From: Clostridium sp. AM58-1XD
GTDB lineage: Bacteria > Bacillota > Clostridia > Lachnospirales > Lachnospiraceae
DNA: 64,000 nucleotides
Assembly (NCBI RefSeq): GCF_003464085.1
Contig: NZ_QSDR01000026.1
Location: 1 to 64,000, forward strand
Direction of reading: 5' to 3'
The notes under the pieces are model-generated. The model did no database searches. It was not told the DNA's origin and was given only the letters and a program-made list of their open reading frames with translations. Below are positions 1-9,166 of this stretch, one piece after another. The first letter of the stretch is position 1, and every line of letters begins with the position of its first letter. The position numbers were made by a program, and so were the translations under genes.

Positions 1-172
1 GGAATATAGTTGCTCATAAAATGTCCTTCTACTGCTGTCAGAAGGAGACATAACCGTATCACTAATATATGAAAGAGTAAATATCAACTGTGCGAAAGTA
101 AATTCCACTGGGGAATATGGGAGCGGAATTTAAAATTTCATTTTAGGAGAAATTCTTTAAGATTAAGTTTTG

Positions 173-201
173 TTGAATTGTCAGGGAAATTTTGGTATAC
201 T
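173..201 (+). promoter_or_regulatory. Promoter of the class A PBP gene
   Basis: A sigma-A type promoter: TTGAAT at 173-178, a 17-bp spacer and TATACT at 196-201. The start codon at 248 lies about 40 nt beyond the expected transcription start, with an AAGGAGG ribosome site at about 235-241. The first 170 bases hold no gene that I can see. Confidence 0.6.
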
Positions 202-247
202 GTGGTATAAATCGTTTGTTCCGCATATGCGATAAAGGAGGACTTCT

Positions 248-3076
248 ATGAACTACGGAAAATATGCGACAGAACAGAAGATAAAATCGATGAATTCCAG
301 AGGACGGAAATACTTTTCCAAGCTCTGTTTTTCGCTTGTCAAGACGGTGTTCATCCTTTGTCTATTCGCGGGCCTGATCGGTGCCAGCGTCGGATTCGGG
401 ATGATCCGGGGAATTATTGACGATGCTCCGGAGATCAATATGGAAAGCATCGTTCCAAGCGGTTATGCCACTACCATTTACGACAGTTCGGGTGCTTTGA
501 CCGATACCCTCGTAAAGTCCGGTTCCAACCGCGAGGAAGCCACCTATGAGGAACTCCCCGAAAACCTGATAAATGCATTTATTGCCATTGAAGACTCCCG
601 TTTCTGGAGCCACAACGGCATCGATCTTCGTTCTATCACCCGCGCTGCCGTCGGCGTCCTGACTAATGATTACAAGGGCGGCGGAAGCACGATCACCCAG
701 CAGTTGATTAAAAACAATGTATTAAAAGGCGGTAATGAAAAAAGTTGGGGCGCTAAAATCGAAAGGAAGATACAGGAACAGTACCTCGCCCTTCAGCTTA
801 CGAAATCCATGGACAGGAAGCTGATCCTGACCAACTACCTGAATACGATTAACTTGGGCAATAATACTTTGGGCGTCAAAGTCGCCGCAAAGCGGTATTT
901 TAATAAAGAGGTTTCTGATCTCACCCTCTCCGAATGCGCCGTTATTGCAGGGATTACCCAGAGTCCCCAAAAGCTGAATCCAATCAGCGGACGGGAAGAA
1001 AATGAAAAGAAGCGAAAAATCATCCTTCAGTACATGGTGGATCAAGGGCTTATCACAAAGCAGGAACAGGAAGAGGCTCTGGCTGATAATGTATACGACA
1101 GAATCCAGGACGTCGATCTCGTTTCCAAGGAAAACTCCACCCCTTACAGTTATTTTACGGACGAGCTTACGTATCAGGTTAAGGACGCTCTGATGGAAAA
1201 GCTGGGATATTCGGAAACACAGGCCTACAACCTGCTCTACAGCGGCGGACTTCAGATCTATACGACTCAGGATCCCAGAATCCAGTCCATTGTAGATGAA
1301 GAGGTGAACAATCCAGAAAATTATACTGTTGCCAAGTATTCTATTGAATACAGACTCTCCATCACCCATGCAGACGGGACGACGGAGCATTTTTCAGAAG
1401 AGGATATCAAAAAATATCATAAAAATGTCCTTGGAGAAACACGTTATGACGGCCTTTATCCTACGGAAGAAGCCGCACAGGCGGATATAGACGGCTATAA
1501 GGCGTGGCTGCTCAAAGAAGGTGATGAGATTATTGGAGAGCGTGTTCATAAGACGCTTCAGCCTCAGGTATCCTTCGTTATCATGGATCAGGCAACAGGT
1601 GAGGTAAAGGCCATCAGTGGCGGACGCGGTGAAAAGACGGACAGCCTTACCCTGAACCGCGCATGCGATACTCCCCGTCAGCCTGGTTCCACCTTTAAAG
1701 TAATTACCGCCTTTGCCCCTGCTCTCGATACATGCGGATCAACGCTTGGCACTGTCTATTACGACGCTCCGTTTACTGTGGGAACAAAGACATTTTCCAA
1801 CTGGTACAGCCAGGGATATCTGGGGTACTCCAGTATCCGTGAGGGGATTATCTATTCCATGAATATCGTCGCCGTACGCTGCCTCATGGAAACGGTCAGT
1901 CCTCAGCTTGGAATCGAATATGCAAAGAACTTTGGAATCACTACCCTGACCCCGGAAGACGTCACTGCTGCTTCCGCTCTCGGCGGCCTGACAAAAGGTG
2001 TAACTAATCTGGAACTGACGTCCGCATTCGCTTCCATTGCCAACGGCGGCGTCTATACAAAACCAGTATTCTTTACTAAAATTTTGGATCACAACGGCAA
2101 GGTTCTGATCAGTAACGAACCAGAGACAAAACGCGTACTGAAAGATTCTACAGCATTTCTTCTAACGGATGCCATGGCGGAATCCATGCAGAGCAACAGG
2201 AAATTTTCACGTTCCGGTATCTCTGTCAGCTCTACCAGCACCCGTGCCGCACTGACTAATATGTCGGCGGCAGGCAAGAGCGGAACCACTACGGCCAACA
2301 ACGATATCTGGTTTGTTGGATACACCCCGTACTATACGGCTGGCGTATGGGGCGGCTGTGACAATAACCAGAAACTGATCGACAAGGCTACCGGCACGAA
2401 TAACGGCGGAACCTCCTTCCATAAGGATATATGGCGCAAGATTATGACAAGGGTTCATGAAGGCATGAGCGACCCTGGATTCCCTGTGCCTGACAGTATC
2501 GAGACTGCTGAAATCTGCCGCAAATCCGGCAAACTGGCCGTATCCGGCGTATGCTCCGCCGATCCGAGAGGCAGCGCCGTTTATACGGAATATTTTGCCA
2601 AAGGAAGCGTTCCTACAGAAGTGTGCAGCAATCACGTACGGGCAACCGTCTGTGCGGAATCAGGCAAGCTTCCGACGCCTTACTGCCCGGAAAAGACAAC
2701 CGGTATTTTTATGAACATTCCTGCCGGCGAAACTGCTGAGACAGACGATTCCGTATTCGCCCTTCCTGGAACGTGCACCATTCATACGGGCACAGGTACT
2801 ATCATCGACTTCGATGCACCTGGAAGTTCGCCGGATTATTCGCCTTCTTATACGGGACCTGGTTATGTACCGGAGGAATCCACCACAGCACCGACGAAAC
2901 CATCGGCTGCACCGACAAAGCCCTCCGCCTCTCCAACAAAGCCATCTGCCGCTCCGACGAAGCCGTCATCTGAGGCTGGCAGCTCAGCTCCGCCGAAGCC
3001 TACGTCTCCTTCCAAGCAGCCGACATCTGAGACGAGAAAGAATACGGGCTGGCCGTTCTATGACTATTATCAGTAA
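248..3076 (+). CDS. Class A penicillin-binding protein (PBP1A family)
   Basis: A bifunctional peptidoglycan synthase that polymerises glycan strands and cross-links stem peptides at the outer face of the membrane. A short cytoplasmic N-terminus is followed by one membrane segment (about residues 28-53). The glycosyltransferase 51 domain carries the EDSRFWSHNGID motif (catalytic Glu at about 115) and GGSTITQQL. The transpeptidase domain has the three signature motifs: STFK (nucleophile Ser481), SMN at 537 and KSGTT (Lys677). The last 80 or so residues are a low-complexity Pro/Thr/Lys/Ser tail with repeated TKPSAAP units, probably a flexible cell-wall-spanning tail. At 942 residues it is at the long end for the family because of this tail and an insert between the two domains. 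It is monocistronic, with its own promoter and terminator. Confidence 0.95.
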   Translation: MNYGKYATEQKIKSMNSRGRKYFSKLCFSLVKTVFILCLFAGLIGASVGFGMIRGIIDDAPEINMESIVPSGYATTIYDSSGALTDTLVKSGSNREEATYEELPENLINAFIAIEDSRFWSHNGIDLRSITRAAVGVLTNDYKGGGSTITQQLIKNNVLKGGNEKSWGAKIERKIQEQYLALQLTKSMDRKLILTNYLNTINLGNNTLGVKVAAKRYFNKEVSDLTLSECAVIAGITQSPQKLNPISGREENEKKRKIILQYMVDQGLITKQEQEEALADNVYDRIQDVDLVSKENSTPYSYFTDELTYQVKDALMEKLGYSETQAYNLLYSGGLQIYTTQDPRIQSIVDEEVNNPENYTVAKYSIEYRLSITHADGTTEHFSEEDIKKYHKNVLGETRYDGLYPTEEAAQADIDGYKAWLLKEGDEIIGERVHKTLQPQVSFVIMDQATGEVKAISGGRGEKTDSLTLNRACDTPRQPGSTFKVITAFAPALDTCGSTLGTVYYDAPFTVGTKTFSNWYSQGYLGYSSIREGIIYSMNIVAVRCLMETVSPQLGIEYAKNFGITTLTPEDVTAASALGGLTKGVTNLELTSAFASIANGGVYTKPVFFTKILDHNGKVLISNEPETKRVLKDSTAFLLTDAMAESMQSNRKFSRSGISVSSTSTRAALTNMSAAGKSGTTTANNDIWFVGYTPYYTAGVWGGCDNNQKLIDKATGTNNGGTSFHKDIWRKIMTRVHEGMSDPGFPVPDSIETAEICRKSGKLAVSGVCSADPRGSAVYTEYFAKGSVPTEVCSNHVRATVCAESGKLPTPYCPEKTTGIFMNIPAGETAETDDSVFALPGTCTIHTGTGTIIDFDAPGSSPDYSPSYTGPGYVPEESTTAPTKPSAAPTKPSASPTKPSAAPTKPSSEAGSSAPPKPTSPSKQPTSETRKNTGWPFYDYYQ

Positions 3077-3163
3077 ATAAAAGAGTGTGTGACGAAGTAA
3101 ATTCTGCATTGCCACCGATACCAGATTCTTTTTCAATTCAGTTGCTAATATCATAAATAACAG

Positions 3164-3216
3164 AAAAAGCAGAGTATATTAAATGATTACTAAATATACT
3201 TTGCTTTTTCTTTTTT
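3164..3216 (+). terminator. Terminator after the PBP gene
   Basis: A 17-bp stem (3164-3180 pairing with 3193-3209, one G-U pair) with a 12-nt loop, followed by T-rich sequence. It lies about 90 bp downstream of the PBP stop codon. The A-rich 5' side means it could also act on minus-strand transcripts. Confidence 0.8.
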
Positions 3217-3382
3217 GATAAAACACATTTTTTAGTTGGCAGCAAAACTCCCCCGCTACCTCTCTCATTGATCCAGCCTCCTTCTAAAGAATTTAGAAAC
3301 CAAGAAAAGACCCTACCATGGAAAAACATGCTCAAACATAATCGTTTTTAATCTTATCTAAAATAAGTATATACAAGTGATA
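3217..3382. other. AT-rich intergenic stretch without a visible gene
   Basis: Between the PBP terminator and the DUF4062 promoter I see no coding sequence with a ribosome site, no repeat shared with the rest of the window and no RNA motif. The base composition is noticeably more AT-rich than the flanking core genes, as in the DUF4062 gene that follows. Confidence 0.4.
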
Positions 3383-3411
3383 ATGACTTTTCTGTAGGTC
3401 TATGGTATGAT
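3383..3411 (+). promoter_or_regulatory. Candidate promoter of the DUF4062 gene
   Basis: ATGACT at 3383-3388, a 17-bp spacer and TATGAT at 3406-3411 give a good -10 but only a fair -35. The start codon at 3497 is preceded by AAGGAGAAT. Confidence 0.4.
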
Positions 3412-3496
3412 AAATGTCATCAGAGTCTTACTGATATATCATATAGAACAGTGATTTCGTATTTGGAATATTTTATGAATACTAAGGAGAATTCTA

Positions 3497-4525
3497 ATGG
3501 ATAAAAGATTTCAGGTTTTTGTTAGTTCAACTTACGAGGATTTACAAGAAGAACGGCGCGAAGTCATGCAGGCCCTTTTGGAGTTAGATTGCATTCCTGC
3601 CGGTATGGAACTATTTCCCGCTTCTGACGAAGACCAGTGGTCGCTGATTAAACGGGTTATTGATGACAGCGACTACTACATAGTTATAATAGGCGGACGT
3701 TACGGTTCTACAAATGAGAGCGGTATAAGCTACACCGAAATGGAGTATCGTTATGCGGTCGAAACGGAGAAGCCAATCATAGCATTTCTCCACAAAAGCC
3801 CCGATGATATTAAATCAAAATATACAGAACAAACGCCTGAAGGAAAAGAAAAATTAGGAGAATTTCGTACTCTCGCTCAAAGAAAAATGGTAAAATACTG
3901 GTCAAGTTCCAGTGAATTAGGCAGTGTTGTTTCTCGTTCCATGGTAAAATTAATGAAACAATTTCCTGCAATCGGGTGGGTCCGGTCTGATAGCATAGTC
4001 GATGAAACATCAATGCGTGAGCTCTTAAAAATAAAGCAGGAAAATGAAGATTTGAAAAATCAATTACATCTAAGTAAAATAACCGCTCCAACCGGAAGTG
4101 AAAAATTAGCACAAGGTGATGATGCTACTACATTAACATTAAATTATGTAGGTACTACTTCCGACTACGATAGGTATAATATTACATCACCAATCACAAC
4201 TACATGGAATAATTTGTTTTCTATCGTGTCGCCTTACATGGTTACAGAATGTACTGAAGCACAGATGAAAAGTGCGATTTCGGAATACCTCCATAAATTA
4301 ATCAAAGAGGAACTAAAAGCCCTGAATAAAAAATATAAAAGCTTCAGTGGATTTGAAGTTTCAAATGAGGAATTTCAAAATATAAAAATTCAGTTCAAGG
4401 CACTCGGTCTGATTACCACAAGTACAAAAAATAGAAGCGTAAAGGACACAGCAAATTACTGGTCTTTAACAGAGTATGGAGATTATATCATGACACAACT
4501 CATCGCTGTAAAAAAAGAAGAATAA
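3497..4525 (+). CDS. DUF4062 domain protein
   Basis: The first 95 or so residues match DUF4062, a TIR-like alpha/beta fold: the opening MDKRFQVFVSSTYEDLQEER, then a GGRYGS segment and a SYTEMEYRYA segment are the family hallmarks. Around residues 170-195 there is a short predicted coiled coil. The C-terminal 150 residues are not a family I recognise; the very end resembles a small winged-helix fold (an inference). DUF4062 domains are known at the N-terminus of NTPase proteins linked to phage defence or signalling, but no NTPase motor or effector domain is visible here. The gene is alone, AT-rich compared with its neighbours and flanked by hairpins, which suggests acquisition. The actual function is unknown. 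Confidence 0.8.
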   Translation: MDKRFQVFVSSTYEDLQEERREVMQALLELDCIPAGMELFPASDEDQWSLIKRVIDDSDYYIVIIGGRYGSTNESGISYTEMEYRYAVETEKPIIAFLHKSPDDIKSKYTEQTPEGKEKLGEFRTLAQRKMVKYWSSSSELGSVVSRSMVKLMKQFPAIGWVRSDSIVDETSMRELLKIKQENEDLKNQLHLSKITAPTGSEKLAQGDDATTLTLNYVGTTSDYDRYNITSPITTTWNNLFSIVSPYMVTECTEAQMKSAISEYLHKLIKEELKALNKKYKSFSGFEVSNEEFQNIKIQFKALGLITTSTKNRSVKDTANYWSLTEYGDYIMTQLIAVKKEE

Positions 4526-4572
4526 ACAATTGCTGTCAGTATCAGAATCTGCAGAAAAAAATCCATGCCGCC

Positions 4573-4623
4573 GATACCAGAGGCAGTGACCCGGCCGCCG
4601 CCTTGAAAACGGACTCTGGTATC
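4573..4623. terminator. Bidirectional terminator between DUF4062 and spoVAEB
   Basis: Perfect 10-bp arms (4573-4582 and 4614-4623) within a longer imperfect stem separate two convergent genes. Read on the minus strand the stem is followed by a run of seven T. The arm contains the sequence CGATACCAG, which recurs at 3111-3124 and in related form at 17193-17253. Confidence 0.65.
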
Positions 4624-4678
4624 GATGACATGGCTGATTTTATTTTTCCGAACTTTTCAAAGTTCGCATATCTATTTC

Positions 4679-5035
4679 CTATTTCATCTTAGGCTTAAAG
4701 ATCAGCGCTCCCAGATATCCGAAGATCAAAGCTCCAGATATACCTACTGCGCTTGCCGTAAAACCGCCCTTGAAGATTCCCAAGAAGCCATCCTTCGATA
4801 TAGCCTCCGATATGCCTTTCCACAGGGTATTGCCAAATCCCAGCAGGGGAACGGTAGCACCGGCTCCGGCCCATTCCGCAAATGGTTCATAAATCCCCAG
4901 AAATCCCAGAATGCTTCCTGATACCACAAGCAGCACCATGATTCTGCCAGGCATGAGTTTTGTATTATCCATCAGAATCTGTACGAGAAGACAGATTCCT
5001 CCTCCTACAACAAATGCTTTTACGTAATCCATCAT
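4679..5035 (-). CDS. spoVAE: Stage V sporulation protein AE (SpoVAEB)
   Basis: A small integral membrane protein of the SpoVA channel, which moves Ca2+-dipicolinic acid into the forespore during sporulation and out during germination. It has 118 residues, the usual SpoVAEB length, with about four hydrophobic segments. It is the last gene of the operon, 7 bp after spoVAD, and is followed by the hairpin at 4573-4623. Start at ATG 5035 with an AGGAGGGT ribosome site. Confidence 0.92.
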   Translation of the reverse strand: MMDYVKAFVVGGGICLLVQILMDNTKLMPGRIMVLLVVSGSILGFLGIYEPFAEWAGAGATVPLLGFGNTLWKGISEAISKDGFLGIFKGGFTASAVGISGALIFGYLGALIFKPKMK

Positions 5036-5042
5036 AACCCTC

Positions 5043-6101
5043 CTATTCCGCCGATTCTATAACAACGCCGTGAGCAATTCCCGGAATACTTTGTCCTTCA
5101 TTAAAGCTTACTGTAGAAAGCAGCGCGCCGGTCGGCACAAACAAAACCCTCTTCCACTCTTTATTCTGGATTTTTTTCAGAATATAAGCACACAGAGTCG
5201 TGGCGGAACAGCCGCAGCCGCTTCCTCCCGCATGGGTATCCTGGCTGTTTTTATCATAAATCTCAATACCGCAGTCCATATGGACGTTTTCCAGATTTCG
5301 CCCCTGTTCTCTCATAAAGTCCAGCAGTACCGTTCTTCCAACTTCTCCCAGGTCTCCTGTAATAATCTTGTCGTAGTCTGCTTCCGTCCGGTCAAAATCC
5401 ACAAAATTACGGTTGATCGTGTCATATGCGGCCGGAGCCATTGCCGCTCCCATATTCATGGAATCCGTCGCTCCAAAATCTACTATTTTTCCTGTCGTAA
5501 TTCCCGTAACCTTCGCAATCGGTTTTCTTCCCATCCCTTCACAGCCGTCATTTTCTTTTCTGTTCTTGACCCAGCCCTCTGAGGCCAGGACAACTGCCCC
5601 ACAGCCCGTCACGGTCCACGTTGCAGAAAAAGGCCGCTGATTTCCGTAACCCAGCGGAAAACGGAACTGTTTTTCAGCCGTGGCAAAATGGCTGGAAGCT
5701 GCTGCGACCGTCTGATCGGCATATCCTGCCGCCACCGTCATGGAAGCCAGCGACAGCGCTTCTCCCATAGTTGAGCAAGCACCATAAAGCCCGAACATCG
5801 GAATCTCCAGATCCACGGTGCCGAATGAGGTGGCAATCAGCTGCCCCAGCAGGTCTCCTGCAAACAGGTACCTGACATCTTCTTTCTGCGTTCCGGCCTT
5901 TTCCAAAACAAGTTCGCACGCCTGCTTCTGCATGGCGCTTTCCGCTTCTTCCCAGCTGTTTGCTCCAAACATGTCATCCTGTTCCACTACATCAAAATAC
6001 GTTCCCAGAGGTCCTTCCCCTTCTTTTTTCCCTACAATGGACGCCGCCCCCATAATCAGCGGAGCATGTTCAAACTGAAGGCTTGCACTTCCCTTCTGCA
6101 T
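5043..6101 (-). CDS. spoVAD: Stage V sporulation protein AD
   Basis: A soluble, thiolase-like SpoVA subunit on the outer face of the spore inner membrane that binds dipicolinic acid. Recognisable segments include FGLYGACSTMGEAL and the glycine-rich THAGGSGCGCSA near the C-terminus. I choose the ATG at 6101 (352 residues) over the longer frame from 6128 because AGGGAGAAAAGAAT sits directly upstream. The longer frame would also overlap the spoVAC stop. Co-transcribed with spoVAC and spoVAE. Confidence 0.95.
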   Translation of the reverse strand: MQKGSASLQFEHAPLIMGAASIVGKKEGEGPLGTYFDVVEQDDMFGANSWEEAESAMQKQACELVLEKAGTQKEDVRYLFAGDLLGQLIATSFGTVDLEIPMFGLYGACSTMGEALSLASMTVAAGYADQTVAAASSHFATAEKQFRFPLGYGNQRPFSATWTVTGCGAVVLASEGWVKNRKENDGCEGMGRKPIAKVTGITTGKIVDFGATDSMNMGAAMAPAAYDTINRNFVDFDRTEADYDKIITGDLGEVGRTVLLDFMREQGRNLENVHMDCGIEIYDKNSQDTHAGGSGCGCSATTLCAYILKKIQNKEWKRVLFVPTGALLSTVSFNEGQSIPGIAHGVVIESAE

Positions 6102-6124
6102 ATTCTTTTCTCCCTTCTCTGATG

Positions 6125-6577
6125 TCAATAAATTCCAAACTGCTTCAGTATGATATATAGAATACCCAAAACCCAGCTGGAAAAGATTCCGTAGAGAATG
6201 ACAGGACCAGCAATCGTAAATATCTTACAGCCTGTCCCGAAGACATTGCCCTCAATCTTGAATTCCGTTGCCGGAGCTGCTACTGAGTTGGCAAAGCCTG
6301 TAATTGGTACAAGCGCTCCTGCTCCTCCGAATTTTACAATCTTCTGATAGATATTAAACCCTGTGAGAATAACGCTTAAAGCGATCAGACTGAGTGTTTC
6401 CCAGGCTGCTGCCGTCTCCTTGTCCATACCATAAGCCTTAAATGTGTTGAAGATCAGCTGTCCCAACGTACAGATCAGACCTCCTACCAGAAACGCCCAA
6501 AGCAGATTCAGCCATTTGTTGTGTGTCGGCGTCACCTGTTTAATATAGGAATCATATAGTTTCTTATTTATCTCCAT
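6125..6577 (-). CDS. spoVAC: Stage V sporulation protein AC
   Basis: A 150-residue membrane protein of the SpoVA channel, with four or five hydrophobic segments and the family segments FGGAGALVPITGFAN and PATEFKIEGNVFG. In Bacillus SpoVAC acts as a mechanosensitive channel during germination (established knowledge). It is preceded by a GGAGAAGC ribosome site and lies between spoVAB and spoVAD. Confidence 0.95.
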   Translation of the reverse strand: MEINKKLYDSYIKQVTPTHNKWLNLLWAFLVGGLICTLGQLIFNTFKAYGMDKETAAAWETLSLIALSVILTGFNIYQKIVKFGGAGALVPITGFANSVAAPATEFKIEGNVFGTGCKIFTIAGPVILYGIFSSWVLGILYIILKQFGIY

Positions 6578-6631
6578 GCTGCTTCTCCTTTCTTCATGCA
6601 GTATTTCCGGCAGACCGTGGGGTCAGCCATT

Positions 6632-7057
6632 TCATCCTCCCAGTCCCTTTGCAAAATATATGAGGGCCCCTACCAGCTTTCCTGTTCCGATAGAAAGGAT
6701 CAGGTACTGCAGCCCAACGGCCAGATGGATTCGTCTGCTGATTACCGGAAGCGCTTTCAGCGTTTCCGCCAGCGACATAACGAGACAGCCGACAAAAATC
6801 CCTACAGACAGCCCATATGCGGTTAAAAGAAAATTTCCGCCGAAATTCAGCGGAAATTCGTAAATATCCAGGATATTTCCAACCGTCCCGCCCAGGATAA
6901 TGACCGTCTCATAAAGCATGATACGGCCCTTTGTCTGCGTGCTCCCGATCAGCCTCGGGAATACTCCAATGATAGCCAGAAATGCAAATACCCCGGCTGC
7001 AATCACACCGCCTGCTGAAAGACCGATAAAGGTAAGAAGGATATATTTAAGTAACAT
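6632..7057 (-). CDS. spoVAB: Stage V sporulation protein AB
   Basis: A membrane protein of the SpoVA complex with four hydrophobic segments. It opens MLLKYILLTFIGLSAGG, which aligns with the N-terminus of Bacillus SpoVAB. The start at 7057 gives 141 residues, the family length. The upstream ATG-like start at 7084 lies deep in spoVAA, and the ribosome site AAGGAG precedes 7057. It overlaps the end of spoVAA by 11 bases, which implies translational coupling. Confidence 0.9.
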   Translation of the reverse strand: MLLKYILLTFIGLSAGGVIAAGVFAFLAIIGVFPRLIGSTQTKGRIMLYETVIILGGTVGNILDIYEFPLNFGGNFLLTAYGLSVGIFVGCLVMSLAETLKALPVISRRIHLAVGLQYLILSIGTGKLVGALIYFAKGLGG

Positions 7058-7679
7058 CGATATCAGACTCCTTCCTTCCGTCATTGTCTATGAGCGTTTT
7101 ACAGATATTTTCCTCATAAAGCCGCATTTCCACTTCCAGCGGTGTCGGGTCCGTGTTGATCTTATATTTTGCAAAGTGATTGAAGAAACCGACAATTCCG
7201 ATGAACAGACCGACGGAGTAGGATACCTCCAGCACAGTGAAACCATTTGACTGTTTTCCTGTTACAATCATATAGATTTCCTTAAACACGTCGGTCACGT
7301 TGACATCGTTGTTAAACGTCATGATTGCAAACGCTGCCCCAAAAAAGCTGATGGCACAGACAAAAATGGTTTTTGACCACTCCCACAATAATTTCGGTTT
7401 TTTCGGGGCATGATAATCAATGATGTAGTCCACTTCGCCAACATTGTTCACCTGAATATCAGGATAGGTTGTCTGTATCTTATTAATAATATCCAGCACG
7501 TTCTCCACATACCGTCTGTCCCTGTCCGAACGGATCGCTTTCACTTTAATGGTGTTGCAGCGGTTTTCGGCATTTTTATCATCGCAAAAAATGGTGGCGA
7601 TGTCTTTTAAATGAACATCCTTGCTGTGGACTTCCGTAATCTGGCTTACGTTCAGATACAGGGTCTTTCCTGCGCTCAC
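7047..7679 (-). CDS. spoVAA: Stage V sporulation protein AA
   Basis: A SpoVA subunit with an N-terminal soluble domain (about residues 1-95) followed by two membrane segments. The likely start is the GTG at 7679, which overlaps the TGA of the preceding 79-residue gene as GTGA and gives 210 residues, close to the roughly 206 of Bacillus SpoVAA. A longer frame from ATG 7706 exists but has no ribosome site. The segment VNNVGEVDYIIDYH precedes the membrane part, as in other clostridial SpoVAA. Confidence 0.88.
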   Translation of the reverse strand: MSAGKTLYLNVSQITEVHSKDVHLKDIATIFCDDKNAENRCNTIKVKAIRSDRDRRYVENVLDIINKIQTTYPDIQVNNVGEVDYIIDYHAPKKPKLLWEWSKTIFVCAISFFGAAFAIMTFNNDVNVTDVFKEIYMIVTGKQSNGFTVLEVSYSVGLFIGIVGFFNHFAKYKINTDPTPLEVEMRLYEENICKTLIDNDGRKESDIDVT

Positions 7680-7915
7680 TGGTTCACCGTCTTTCCGGAT
7701 TCCCATGCTGCAGCAGCGTCAACTGCTACAGCTGCTCCCGGCCATGCCGCCTGTGCCATGCTGCTTTCTCCCTCTTCCATAACCTGGACCAGAGTCCCAC
7801 TGCGCTCTCTTCCTCTCCCCGGCATTACGAACAGGCAGTACCAAAGCGCCGCTAAAACCATGCCCAGGCAGAGAACCATAACAAGTATTCCTGCTTTTTG
7901 TCTCCATGTTTCCAT
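7676..7915 (-). CDS. Small membrane protein between sigF and spoVAA
   Basis: A 79-residue protein with one strong membrane segment (about residues 9-31), then a charged stretch and an Ala-rich tail. I do not recognise a family. It sits about 80 bp after sigF, and its stop overlaps the spoVAA start, so it is presumably made with the SpoVA proteins in the forespore. It may be a clostridial accessory subunit of the SpoVA complex, which is only an inference from position. The overlap and the uninterrupted frame argue that it is a real gene. Confidence 0.6.
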   Translation of the reverse strand: METWRQKAGILVMVLCLGMVLAALWYCLFVMPGRGRERSGTLVQVMEEGESSMAQAAWPGAAVAVDAAAAWESGKTVNQ

Positions 7916-7996
7916 ATCTGCTCACATCCTTTTCTATTCGGGTTTTCTATGAGTAGTATACGGAGTCATTTTCAATTTATTCCACATGGTAACCTT

Positions 7997-8718
7997 TTAC
8001 AGCTTTTCACGCATCTGTTTTAAAATCTTTTTTTCAAGTCTGGAAACCTGAACCTGTGATATATTCAGATCGGCAGCAATTGTGCTCTGCGTTTGATTAT
8101 AAAAATATCTTCTAACAATAATTTCACGTTCTTTTTCCCCCAACGATGAAATCAGTTCTTTTAACACCATTCGATTCAGCAGGGCTTCCTCCCTGTCCGT
8201 CCCTTCTTCGATCCTGTCCATCAGACAAATTCCGCTCTCATCACCTTTTCCAATCGATTTATACAGGGATTCCACTTCTGCTCCAGCTCCATGGAGGCTG
8301 CAACCTCCTCACTGCTCACCTCCAGTTTTCCGGCGATCTCTTCAATCGTCGGTTCCCGTCCCAGGCTGTAGGACAGGCTTTCTCTCGTCATGCTTACCTT
8401 CGTTCCCAACTCCTTGATTGAACGGCTGACTTTAATCATTCCGTCATCCCTTAAAAAGCGTTTTATCTCTCCTGTAATCATAGGCACGGCATAGGTGGAA
8501 AACTTCACATCAAAAGACATATCGAATTTATCGATTGCCTTCATGAGTCCTATGCTGCCGATCTGAAACAGATCTTCCAGTTCATACCCCCTGCCGGAAA
8601 ACCTCCTTACGATGCTCCAGATCAGTCCCACGTTATCCATTACCAACCGGTCCCGCGCCTCTTTATCCCCTTCGTGAGCCATTTCAATCCTCTTCATGGT
8701 CTCATCCATAGGGGTCAA
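7997..8718 (-). CDS. sigF: Sporulation sigma factor SigF, interrupted by a one-base frameshift
   Basis: The first forespore-specific RNA polymerase sigma factor. The N-terminal part (8718 down to about 8282) contains sigma region 2 (DLFQIGSIGLMKAIDKFD) and region 3. The C-terminal part (about 8280 to 7997) contains region 4 with the helix-turn-helix QSTIAADLNISQVQVSRLEK. The two halves are in different frames. Adding one G to GAGCAG at about 8281, making GAGGCAG, restores a continuous protein reading MELEAEVESLYKSIGKG and a normal length of about 240 residues. As written, the first frame ends after 165 residues without region 4. The gene follows spoIIAB with a 4-base overlap. Either a sequencing error or a true asporogenous mutation. 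Confidence 0.9.
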
Positions 8719-9152
8719 CCTCCTATGCGTTTCTTCATTTTCACTACGGTGCCTTTTTCCGGCTCTGAATCGACTTCCACCTCATCCATAAAGGCTTCCA
8801 TAAAAGAAAATCCCATTCCGGATCTCTCTCCCGTCGTGTCGGAGGTATACATCGGCTCCATCGCCTTCTTCACATCTCCGATTCCTATTCCGTTATCGCA
8901 AACAATGACGGTCAGCATTTTTTCTTCTTTCTCTACTTCTGCTTCCACGATGATTTTTCCCTCTCTATTCTGGTATCCATGAATGACAGCATTTGTCACC
9001 GCTTCGGAAACAGCAGTTTTTACATCGTCAATCTCCTCCAGAGTCGGATCCAGCCGGCTCATAAACACGGCCACCACGACTCTGGCAAATTCCTCGTTTT
9101 TCGACAGACTCTCTATCTCCAGTCTCATCGTCTCTTTCTTCCCCTTTTCCAC
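8715..9152 (-). CDS. spoIIAB: Anti-sigma F factor SpoIIAB
   Basis: A serine kinase and anti-sigma factor that holds SigF inactive and phosphorylates SpoIIAA. It is a GHKL-type ATPase of 145 residues, with the N box in SEAVTNAVIHGYQNR, the G1 motif in CDNGIGIGD and the G2 region SGMGFSFMEAF. The start is a GTG at 9152 with AAAGGAGG upstream. It lies 14 bp after spoIIAA and overlaps sigF by 4 bases, the conserved spoIIA arrangement. Confidence 0.95.
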   Translation of the reverse strand: MEKGKKETMRLEIESLSKNEEFARVVVAVFMSRLDPTLEEIDDVKTAVSEAVTNAVIHGYQNREGKIIVEAEVEKEEKMLTVIVCDNGIGIGDVKKAMEPMYTSDTTGERSGMGFSFMEAFMDEVEVDSEPEKGTVVKMKKRIGG

Positions 9153-9166
9153 AAATATCCTCCTTT

